Shown: positions 37,699 to 45,376 of the stretch, piece after piece | Layout of the letters: every line of letters begins with the position of its first letter | Position numbering within the stretch: the stretch's first letter is position 1 | NCBI GenBank assembly: GCA_016699675.1 | Contig: CP064985.1 | Location: 744,001 to 808,000 of the forward strand | DNA: 64,000 bases | Source: Austwickia sp. | Lineage (GTDB): Bacteria > Actinomycetota > Actinomycetes > Actinomycetales > Dermatophilaceae | Direction: 5' to 3' | Program-made: the position numbers and the translations under genes | The notes under the pieces: generated by a model | What the model was told of the DNA's origin: nothing | Database searches by the model: none | Seen by the model: the letters and a program-made list of their open reading frames with translations, nothing else

Positions 37699-38712
37699 TC
37701 AGCCCCCGAGAAGGCGTCTCGGGAGCCGGACAGAGTGTCGGATGTCGTCGGCAATCCGGGCATACCGGGCCGGGTCCGCGGGGCCCTGATCCGACGTCGA
37801 CGCCATGACGTGCGCCGCCAGGGCGTGGCCGGCCCGAGCGCTGGCCTCGATGGGGGCGCCGAGCCGCCGGCCGGCGAGGTAACCCGCGGCGAACGCGTCA
37901 CCCGCGCCCACCGGCTCGACGACCGTGGCGGGCGGCGGCGCAACCTGGATGGCCGGGTCAGACCCTCGGAACACGGTCACCGGGCGGCTCGCGTCCTTGA
38001 CGACGAGTTCGGCGACGTCGGGCAGCAGCCGCCGCACGTCGGACACGTCCGCGCAGCCCCACACGGCGTGCGCCTCGTCGAGGCCCACGAAGACGAGGTC
38101 GGCCAGCACGGCGAGATCGGCCAGCGCGGGACCGGCGTCGCGGGGGTGCCACAGGGCGCTGCGGTAGTTGACGTCGAAGCTCACGCCGGCGGTCCCGGCG
38201 GCCTGCCGCAGCAGCGTTCGGCACGCCCGGCGGCTGGCCAGGTTCAACGCGGCCGTGACCCCGCTGAGGTGCACGTGCTCGACGCCGGGGGTGAGCACCT
38301 CGGACGGCGCTGCCGGGAACGTGGCCGCCGCGGACCCGGCGCGATGGTAGGTCACCGCCGGTCCCTGCCCGGTCTGCTCCTTGAAGTAGAACCCGGTGGG
38401 CCACCCGCCGCGCACCCGGGCGCCCGTCGTGTCGACCCCCTCGGCCGCCGCGGCCGCGACGACCCGCCGGCCGAACGCGTCGTCGCCGACGACGCCCACG
38501 AAGCGCGTCGGTTGCCCTAGCCGGGCCAGGTGAATGGCGACGTTCAGCTCGGCGCCGGCGACGCCCACGTCCAGCCGGTCCGCGTCCTGCAGCGTCCGAC
38601 CCGGGGGCGGGGCCAGCACGACCAGCGCCTCCCCGACGCAGGCCACGCTCCCGGCTACAGCCCAGGTCCCAGTGCCGGTCTCCGTTCGGGTCTCAGCCCC
38701 GGTCTGGGTCAT
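37699..38712 (-). CDS. kdgK: PfkB-family sugar kinase, probably 2-keto-3-deoxygluconate kinase
   Basis: Phosphorylates 2-keto-3-deoxygluconate to KDPG, the substrate of the aldolase at 43172. The 337-residue protein has the PfkB N-terminal motif GVAGAELNVAIHLARLG near 56 and the C-terminal signature PVGAGDAFAAGYLAG with the catalytic Asp near 271. FDVNYRSALW (near 155) is typical of KDG kinases. A low-complexity Thr/Gly N-terminus (TGAETRTETGTGTW) precedes the domain. ATG 38712 overlaps the GH105 stop (ATGA 38709-38712). It is the last gene of a leftward uronate operon. Confidence 0.88.
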   Translation of the reverse strand: MTQTGAETRTETGTGTWAVAGSVACVGEALVVLAPPPGRTLQDADRLDVGVAGAELNVAIHLARLGQPTRFVGVVGDDAFGRRVVAAAAAEGVDTTGARVRGGWPTGFYFKEQTGQGPAVTYHRAGSAAATFPAAPSEVLTPGVEHVHLSGVTAALNLASRRACRTLLRQAAGTAGVSFDVNYRSALWHPRDAGPALADLAVLADLVFVGLDEAHAVWGCADVSDVRRLLPDVAELVVKDASRPVTVFRGSDPAIQVAPPPATVVEPVGAGDAFAAGYLAGRRLGAPIEASARAGHALAAHVMASTSDQGPADPARYARIADDIRHSVRLPRRLLGG

Positions 38713-39806
38713 GGCCCGGCCCGCTCGATCGCCGCCGCCAGGGCGGTCAGCAGCAGTCCCTGGCCCCAGGGTTGCGGGCGGTCGTCGCGGATCACCGAGT
38801 AGCCGAACGGCACGAGCTGCAGCACGGTCCCGGCGCTTACTCGAGTGAGCAGGCCCGCGTCGACGTACGCCAACACCCCCCGCACCGCCCGCCAGCCCGG
38901 CTCGGCCAGGGCGGGCTCGGCCAGCAGGTCGGCGCCGCGCAGGAACGCGGCCACCAGCCCCGCGGCGGCGGACGTCTCGAGGACCCCCCGGTTCTCCTCC
39001 TGGCCGTCCACGAGGACGTCCCACACGCCGTGCTCGGGCTGGTGGGCGGCCAACGCCGCCAGTTGGCGCCGCAACCCGTCGGCGACCGCGCCCACGTCCA
39101 GGCCCAGCCCGGGATGCGCCGCGGCCGCCTCCAGCACCTCCACGTGCGCGAGGGCGGCCCAGGCATTCGCGCGCCCCCAAAAACACGGGATCGTCTCCCC
39201 CCGGTGCGACCCGTGCGCGAACAACCCGTTTTCGGCCTGCAGGACCCGGGCGTGGCTGGTCACCTGGCGCACCCCTTCCGCGGCCAGGTCGGCGTCCTCG
39301 AGGTGGGCGCCGAGGCGGGCCACGAACACGCCGCACATATACATCGTGTCGGCCCACACGCCCCCCGGCCAATGCTCGATCGCGCCGGTCGCGTCGCGGG
39401 TCACGCCCGGCCCGCGGGTCCAGTCCACGAGGCGGCGCAGGGCCGGAAGGTACGCCGTACGCGCGGCCGCCGCATCCTCGACCAGCGCGACCGCGACCGT
39501 CCCCGGGGCGACCTCGTTGACGTGGTCCAGGGTGCGCGAGGGGTCGGCCCCCGGGCTGCCGAGCCGCTCGTCGTACCAGCGCAGCACCTCCCCCGGCACC
39601 GGCCGACCCGCGGCCCGCGCCGCCTGGACGAGCCCCAGCAGGCAGACCCCCTCCCCCCAGAACCAGCGCCGCAGGCCCAGGCCCCACGTGGCGGCCGCGA
39701 CCTCGTCCGCTTGCGCCGTCAGCGCGGCGCGACTCAGCCGCTCGGCCGCCACCGGCGGTCGCGGCGGGGCCGCGAGTCGGGCGTTGTCGGTATCGGCGGA
39801 GGCCAT
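38709..39806 (-). CDS. GH105 unsaturated glucuronyl/rhamnogalacturonyl hydrolase
   Basis: A 365-residue alpha/alpha-barrel hydrolase that removes 4,5-unsaturated uronic acid from oligosaccharides produced by polysaccharide lyases. GGVWADTMYMCGVF near 190 holds the catalytic-Asp motif of GH88/GH105. FWGRANAWAALAHVEVLEA and GYSVIRDDRPQPWGQG are family-like. There is no signal peptide, so it acts on imported oligosaccharides. Its ATG at 39806 shares a base with the stop of the upstream gene (TGATG), and its stop overlaps the kinase start, so the three genes are coupled. Confidence 0.88.
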   Translation of the reverse strand: MASADTDNARLAAPPRPPVAAERLSRAALTAQADEVAAATWGLGLRRWFWGEGVCLLGLVQAARAAGRPVPGEVLRWYDERLGSPGADPSRTLDHVNEVAPGTVAVALVEDAAAARTAYLPALRRLVDWTRGPGVTRDATGAIEHWPGGVWADTMYMCGVFVARLGAHLEDADLAAEGVRQVTSHARVLQAENGLFAHGSHRGETIPCFWGRANAWAALAHVEVLEAAAAHPGLGLDVGAVADGLRRQLAALAAHQPEHGVWDVLVDGQEENRGVLETSAAAGLVAAFLRGADLLAEPALAEPGWRAVRGVLAYVDAGLLTRVSAGTVLQLVPFGYSVIRDDRPQPWGQGLLLTALAAAIERAGP

Positions 39807-42488
39807 CAGCCGTCCCCTGCGCCTGCGCTGTCGTCGGATGGGCCGGCGGTCGGCGCGGGGACCGTGCTCGCCGGTTCCAGCCGCCGGCCGGCCCGCGGGT
39901 CGAGGCGCAGCCGGTGCCCCGCCCATTCGACGGTGAGGTCGGCGCGGCCGTCTGCCGCCCGGCAGGCGGGGTTGGCCAGGTGCGGGGCACGGCGTACGGT
40001 CCCGGCGTCGCCCGCCGACGCCTCCGCCACGTCCGCCGGCTCCCCCGCCACGAGCAGGGGTCCGGTCCAGCGCAGCTCCAGCGCCGGCGACCCGCCGATC
40101 TCGCCGACCGCAGCCACGGCGACCCCCGGCGACCCGCGGTGGAACGTCAGGGCTGGCATCGTCGCGATCAGGGCGTCGAGGTCGGGGCGGCCGGCGGTGT
40201 CGCGGGTGTCGCGATGGAGCGCCACGATCGCCGCGCCGTCCCCGCGGGGCAGCCACCGCTGCCACGCCTCGTCGCCGCCGCGCTGCGGCTCCCAGCCGCC
40301 GGCGCAGGCGACGGCGACGTACCCCTCGCCGCGCCGCCCGACCAGCCATCCGTCGTGCTGGACCCACTCGTCGAACCGCGCCGCCGGGAACCACACAGGT
40401 GGGTCCCCGCGGTTGCCCCCGCTGCGCCCCCGACCAGCGGGTGCAGCGCGATCACCGTCCGGTCGTGCTGGCGAACTCGCGGCAGCACGCGGTGCCCGAC
40501 CCAGGCGTTCGGCCGGGTCGAGCTGTTGTGCCCCGAGGCGGCCGGATTCGTCGCCCACACCTGGACCTGCCCGGGCAGGGTCACCCCCCACACGTGTTCC
40601 TGGAGCCCGGCAGGCCGGGGCGGTAGTCCTGCACGGACGACACCATGCCCCCGGGCCCGCGGCGCAGCAGCACGCGCGAGGCGTACGGTCGAGCGAGCAG
40701 GTCCCGCTCCACCGCGTAGCTGCCCCGGTAGGTCTGCTCCCCGGCCCAGTCCACGTCGCCCGCGCCGCCGATGGCGCGGATGACCTCGGGCAGGCGGTAC
40801 GTCGTGGTCGTCGCCAACGCCGTCGCCGGGAGCACCGCGTCGTTGAGGGCGCCGACGCCCCAGCACAGCCACATCAGTGGGGCGGTCTCCTCCAGGCAGG
40901 AGGCCCGCAGGGTGGGGGTGTAGGACCGGCCGTGGGCGCTGCCGTGCACCCCGCGCCAGGAGTTCGTCGCCAGGGCCAGCAGGATCTTGTCGAGCAGCGC
41001 CTCTGCGGCCGCCCGCAGGTCCGCGTCCGCCGCGTGGTCGACCAGCGCCACGAGGGCCAGGACGTCGATGGCGAGGTAGGCGTTGGAGTCGAACTCGCTG
41101 AAACCGTCGGTCAGCTTGCGGGCGATCCAGGCCCGGGCCATGCTCCGGCCGTGCTCGGCGTGCCGGCCTCCGCGCCAGCCGGTGTTGCCGAAGTCGGCGT
41201 CCGGGAGCGCCTCCCCGGCGAGGGTCTCCGGCGTGTGCCAGGCGAGTTGATGGTTCTCCGTGAAGTAGCACCTGGCGTCGAGGCCGGGCTGGTCGATCCA
41301 GTACTTCATCCCCACCAGCGCATCCCGCACGGCCGTTCGAGCGGCCGGCTCCCAGCACTGCTCCGGCACGCGGTGCCACAGCAGCAGCAGCCCGACCGCC
41401 TCGAAGTCGGGGCAGTCGCGCCGCTCGAGCAGGAAGTCCAGCGCCTGCCGCACCTGGGCGAGGGTCACGACGGTGTCGGGCTCCCCGACCGCGCGGGCCC
41501 CGCCGGCCCCGCCGGCGAGGGCCTGCCGGGCCAGGCAGGCCGCCGAGCCGGTGTACGTCGCCACGTGCCCCAGCACCTCGCGGCGCCACTGCGGCGCCTC
41601 GCCGGTGGCCGCCTCACGGGTGGGGTGCGTCAGGTGGCCCACCACGAGCTCGCGCCGCGCCGGGCAGGCGTCGTCGTCGACGGCCACGGTCAGCGTCGCC
41701 TCGCCGCTGGCCAGCATCGACACGTCTTCATCGTCCGCGTCAGCAGCAGAGTCGGCCTCGCCGTGGACATCGCGGTGGGCATTGGCGTCGGCGAGCGGGA
41801 CCAGGACCGAGCCGTCCGCGCCGATCGCGACGGGTCGCGGCGGGCCGTCGTCGACGGCGACCCGCAGCCGCAGCCCCGCCGGCCCGTGCAGCCTGCCGCG
41901 GCCCTCGTCGCACTCCCAGCGGCGCACCTCGACCGCGTCGAGCAGCTGCTGGGCGGCCAGGTCGGCGACCTCGTCGGCGCCGTCGGCGGGCAGCACGACG
42001 CGGACCGGCAGGCCGAGGACGCGCAGCCCCAGCACCTGGCGCACCTCGCGCAGCGCCACGTTCCAGGACCAGAGCACCACCTCGGTGGTGCCCGATTGCA
42101 GCAGCACCTCGACCTCGCGGGTCCACGGCTGCATGTAGCCGAACTCGGCGTGGTCCAGCAGCAGCTCGCCCCCGACGTACAGCCGGGCCGGCCCGGTGCA
42201 CCGCACCTGGAGGCGACGAACCTCGGGCTGGTCCACCTCGAGGACGCAGCCGGCGAGGAACTCCCGGTAGGTCGGGACGTAGCAGAACACGCTCTCGTCG
42301 ACGAGCCCGTCCCAGGGCAGATGGCGCCGCCGCCACCGCCCGGTCCGTGGGCCCGCGCCGCGGTCGGGGAACGCCGCCGGCCAGGCGATCGAGCCGCCCT
42401 CGGCGATTTCGGGGAGCGCGGCGAGCGCGCCCGGGTCGCCTCCAGCAAGGGCCTCGGGGCCGCCGCCCAGCGCGGCGTACAGCGCCAC
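39806..42488 (-). pseudogene. large uncharacterised carbohydrate-linked protein, two frameshifts
   Basis: About 890 residues when frames are joined. The N-terminal part is beta-rich (GPARLYVGGELLLDHAEF). The central part looks like an alpha/alpha toroid with conserved aromatic and acidic motifs (CYFTENHQLAWHTPETLAG, RKLTDGFSEFDSNAYLAID). I recognise this ENHQ...FSEFDSN pattern as a widespread family without a named activity. One base is missing near 40604 and another near 40430; each repair continues the protein. GTG 42488 is a guess for the start, since the reading overlaps the IclR gene head-on. Its neighbours suggest a role in uronate-containing glycans. Confidence 0.7.
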
Positions 42489-43175
42489 CTCAGCGACATC
42501 GCGCGGGTCACCGCGCTGCCCGTCTCGACCACGCACCGGATCCTGCAGGAGCTGGTCGCGCTGGGATGGGCGCGGGAGGCCGGCGGGCGGTACTCCCTCG
42601 GGGCGCGGGTGCTCGCGCTGTCGTCCCGCTCCACCGGCGGCGCCGAGCTGGCCCGGCTGGCGCGGCCGGCGCTGCGCGATCTCGCCGCCCAGACCGGCCG
42701 AACCGTGCACTTCGCGATGACCGACGGCGACCAGCTCGTCTACCTGGACAAGATCGAGGGCCGCGGCTCCTACGCCATGAAGTCGCGGGTGGGGATGGCG
42801 ATCCCGATGCACTGCACCTCGATCGGGAAGGCGGTGCTGGCCGCCATGTCCGACACGGACGTGCGGGCGCTCGCCGCCCGCACCGGCCTGCCCGCGGCCA
42901 CGCCCCGCACGTTCACGGACACCGGCGAGCTCCTACGCCACCTGCAGAAGGTGCGGGCGCGCCGGTACGCGGTGGACGACGAGGAGAACGAACCGCACAC
43001 CCGGTGCGTCGGCGCGGCCGTCCTCGATCACCGCGGCGAACCCGTCGCGGGCGTCAGCGTCTCCTCGCTCGCGTTCGACCTCAGCGGGGCGGACGCGGCG
43101 GACATCGCGCCGCTCGTCGTCGCCTGCGCGGACCGGATCTCGGCCAGCTTCACCGCCACCGGGGAACCGGCATGA
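42321..43175 (+). CDS. IclR-family transcriptional regulator (KdgR-like)
   Basis: A regulator with a winged helix-turn-helix (LSDIARVTALPVSTTHRILQ) and a C-terminal effector domain (GRTVHFAMTDGDQLVYLDKI, CTSIGKAVLAA, DDEENEPHTRCVGAAVLD). IclR proteins of the KdgR type respond to 2-keto-3-deoxygluconate, consistent with the KDG kinase and KDPG aldolase neighbours. ATG 42321 is the only start codon in frame upstream of the HTH, but the first 45 residues are Pro/Arg-rich and overlap the divergent gene. The real N-terminus may be lost to a deletion. The stop overlaps eda (ATGA). Confidence 0.83.
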   Translation: MAPPPPPGPWARAAVGERRRPGDRAALGDFGERGERARVASSKGLGAAAQRGVQRHLSDIARVTALPVSTTHRILQELVALGWAREAGGRYSLGARVLALSSRSTGGAELARLARPALRDLAAQTGRTVHFAMTDGDQLVYLDKIEGRGSYAMKSRVGMAIPMHCTSIGKAVLAAMSDTDVRALAARTGLPAATPRTFTDTGELLRHLQKVRARRYAVDDEENEPHTRCVGAAVLDHRGEPVAGVSVSSLAFDLSGADAADIAPLVVACADRISASFTATGEPA

Positions 43176-43900
43176 CGGCCGGGGCCACCGGGACCGCTGG
43201 GTCCTCTTCTGGGTCCGCTCCCGAGGGCGCTTCTGGCGTTGGCCAGGGTCGAACCGAGTCGCTGGACCCGCTGGCGCTGGCGCCCGTGCTGCCGGTCGTG
43301 GAGATCGACGACGCGGCACACGCCGTACCGCTCGCGCGGGCCCTGCTCGCCGGCGGGCTGCCGGTGCTGGAGGTGACCCTTCGTACGCCGGCGGCGCCGG
43401 CCGCCATCGCCGCGATCGCGGCCGAGGTGCCCGTGGTCGTCGTCGGCGCCGGCACGCTGCGCCGCCCGGCGGACGTGGACATCGCCCTGGCCGCGGGGGC
43501 GCGCTTCCTGGTCTCCCCCGGCACCCCGGGCCGACTGCGGGAGGCGTTCGCGGCCGTGCGATCCGCGCCGGGGGCGTCGGGCGTCCCCTGCCTGCCGGGC
43601 GCCTCGACCGTGACCGAGGTCCTGGAGCTCCTGGACGCCGGGTTCACCGCGGTCAAGGTGTTTCCCGCGGCGGCGCTCGGCGGGGTGGCCTTCCTGCGCT
43701 CCCTGGTCGGCCCCGTCGCGGACGTGCGCGTCTGCCCCACGGGCGGGATCACCGCGACCAGCGCGCCGGAGTACCTGACACTCCCCCAGGTCCCCTGCGT
43801 CGGCGGCACCTGGGTGGCCCGCCGGGCTGACATCGCGCGGTCCGACTGGGCCGCCATCACGACGGCAGCCCGGGCCGCAGCCGCCCTGAGCAAGCCGTAG
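43172..43900 (+). CDS. eda: KDPG/KHG aldolase
   Basis: Splits 2-keto-3-deoxy-6-phosphogluconate into pyruvate and glyceraldehyde 3-phosphate. The 242-residue protein has a Ser/Gly-rich N-terminal tail of about 35 residues, then the aldolase barrel. LEVTLRTP carries the catalytic Glu (near 71), GAGTLR and FLVSPGTPG follow, and FTAVKVFPAAALGG carries the Schiff-base Lys (near 169). CPTGGI is the phosphate site. ATG 43172 overlaps the IclR stop, so regulator and aldolase are one operon. It completes the route begun by GH105 and KDG kinase on the other strand. Confidence 0.93.
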   Translation: MTAGATGTAGSSSGSAPEGASGVGQGRTESLDPLALAPVLPVVEIDDAAHAVPLARALLAGGLPVLEVTLRTPAAPAAIAAIAAEVPVVVVGAGTLRRPADVDIALAAGARFLVSPGTPGRLREAFAAVRSAPGASGVPCLPGASTVTEVLELLDAGFTAVKVFPAAALGGVAFLRSLVGPVADVRVCPTGGITATSAPEYLTLPQVPCVGGTWVARRADIARSDWAAITTAARAAAALSKP

Positions 43901-44012
43901 CGAAGCGCCGGGCCCAGGCGCTTTCCCACCCGGGCAGCGACGAGCGACAAACCGCCTCGCGCGCACTCCGTGCAGGGCAGATCCGAGCGGCCCGCCCGCA
44001 ATGACCGCTCAC

Positions 44013-44052
44013 GACCTGCCCGTTTGGTGCCATGGCACCCTTTCCGCAGGTC
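44013..44052. promoter_or_regulatory. nested palindrome in the eda-XRE gap
   Basis: GGTGCCATGGCACC (44026-44039) is a perfect 14-bp palindrome. GACCTGC (44013-44019) and GCAGGTC (44046-44052) form a second inverted repeat around exactly the same centre. Shared symmetry suggests a dimeric regulator site or a two-part hairpin. It lies 113 bases after the eda stop, in the 420-base gap 43901-44320 that otherwise holds only short G-rich repeats. Confidence 0.5.
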
Positions 44053-44081
44053 ACGAACGGTCGTGGTTCGACTCACTCAGG

Positions 44082-44180
44082 TTGGCGGGTGGCGGGTGGC
44101 GGGTCACGGCGCGGGGTGGCACAGACGGTGGCCGTTAGCGCTCACGGTGGCGGGTGGCGCTCCGGTGGCGGGTGGCGCTC
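44082..44180. repeat. short G-rich tandem repeats
   Basis: Positions 44082-44105 show a 7-base period (GTGGCGG). Positions 44145-44162 and 44163-44180 are two identical 18-base copies, CGGTGGCGGGTGGCGCTC. No coding potential is visible in this part of the gap. The repeats may simply be slippage products. Confidence 0.7.
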
Positions 44181-44320
44181 ACGGTAGCGACGACAACCGC
44201 GACCGTGAGTGCTAGGCGCATCCGTCAACGACGGGGGCGCAGCACGCGTCCGGGGTGCTGGACCCGCCAGGACGTGCCGACCGCACCGTCGGCCGACGGC
44301 GCACGACGTACCCTCGGGGT

Positions 44321-44704
44321 ATGGACAACGTGCGCGAACTGCGCCGACGCGAGGACCGGCCCACCCCGGCGCCGGCGGCGCCGGCGGCGCCAGCGGGGCC
44401 GGCGGAGCCGAGGAAGCGGGGGCCACTGGCGAGCGGGCCCGAGCCGCTGTGGCGGGAGGCCATCGGCGAGCAGCTCCGCGCGGTCCGGCAGGCCCGCGGC
44501 GAGCGCATCGCCGACGTGGCGGGGCGGGCGGGGATCGCGCCGCAGTACCTGTCCGAGATCGAACGCGGCCGCAAGGACGCCTCCTCGGAGATGCTCGCCG
44601 CGGTGGCCGGGTCGCTGGGGCTGCGGCTCATCGACCTCACCGGCGGCGCGACGCGCCGGCTGGCCGACCCGCGCGGCCGCGGCCAGGTCCGCCTGGCGGC
44701 GTAG
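44321..44704 (+). CDS. XRE-family regulator, PopR/ClgR-like
   Basis: A 127-residue protein: an Ala/Pro-rich N-terminal tail of about 40 residues, then a Cro/CI-type helix-turn-helix (RIADVAGRAGIAPQYLSEIERGRKDASSEML in outline). The IERGRKxASSE motif after the recognition helix is characteristic of the ClgR/PopR group that controls Clp protease genes in actinobacteria. A clpP pair lies 2.4 kb away on the opposite strand with a PopR-like box upstream. ATG 44321 follows a TACCCT box by 6 bases, so the mRNA may be leaderless. Confidence 0.85.
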   Translation: MDNVRELRRREDRPTPAPAAPAAPAGPAEPRKRGPLASGPEPLWREAIGEQLRAVRQARGERIADVAGRAGIAPQYLSEIERGRKDASSEMLAAVAGSLGLRLIDLTGGATRRLADPRGRGQVRLAA

Positions 44705-44710
44705 CGCGCC

Positions 44711-45376
44711 ATGACGATTCGGGGGAATCCGGAGCCTGCGGCCACCGCGGTACCGACGGCAGACGAAGCACCGACGACAGCGACCGAGCCATCCGCACCA
44801 GCACCACCGGCCGCGCCAACCGCGCCGGCGCCACCGGCTGCATCGGCGATGCCAACCGCGCCGCCACCGCCGGGACCAGCAATGACGCCGCCGGGGGCGT
44901 TGCGCCGGCCCGCCCACCGCGTCGATCCCCGCGCCCGCTGGGTGTGGGGGCTGACCGCGCTGTTCAGCTGGCTCCTGCTGCTCGTCCCGCTCGGGCTGCT
45001 CGCCTGGCTGCCCGACGACGCCCCGGCTGAGCTGGGGATGGCCACCATTGCCCTGGCGGTGATCGCGGTCGTCGTCTGCATGGTCATGCCGGAATGGCGC
45101 TATCGGGTGCACCGCTGGGAGGTCACCGACGAGGCCGTCTACACGCTCACCGGGTGGATCACGCAGACCTCCCGGGTGGCCCCGATCAGCCGGGTGCAGA
45201 CCGTGGACAGCCATTACGGCCCGATCCAGCGCGCCTTCGGGCTGGGCACGCTCAAAGTCACCACCGCGTCCGCGCATGGCGCCGTGGAGGTCGCCGGCCT
45301 GCCCCGCGCCCAGGTCGAGGAGCTCGTCGCCCGCCTGACCGCCGTGACCTCCCGCGACGAGGGGGACGCGACGTGA
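44711..45376 (+). CDS. PH-domain (bPH2/YdbS-like) membrane protein
   Basis: A 221-residue protein with a long Ala/Pro/Thr-rich cytoplasmic N-terminus (to about 65). Two membrane helices follow (LTALFSWLLLLVPLGLLAWL and MATIALAVIAVVVCMVM), then a bacterial PH domain (RYRVHRWEVTDEAVYTLTG). The motifs RVAPISRVQTVDSHYGPIQR and FGLGTLKVTTASAHG are standard for this family. It is paired with a larger PH-domain protein by a GTGA overlap, the usual YdbS-YdbT arrangement. It starts 7 bases after the regulator gene, so all three form one operon. Confidence 0.9.
   Translation: MTIRGNPEPAATAVPTADEAPTTATEPSAPAPPAAPTAPAPPAASAMPTAPPPPGPAMTPPGALRRPAHRVDPRARWVWGLTALFSWLLLLVPLGLLAWLPDDAPAELGMATIALAVIAVVVCMVMPEWRYRVHRWEVTDEAVYTLTGWITQTSRVAPISRVQTVDSHYGPIQRAFGLGTLKVTTASAHGAVEVAGLPRAQVEELVARLTAVTSRDEGDAT

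Noticed and set aside
38772..43175. Very long open frame on the plus strand through the uronate genes
   Set aside because: It is antisense to kinase, GH105 and toroid genes over most of its length and only its end encodes the IclR protein. High GC content creates such frames.
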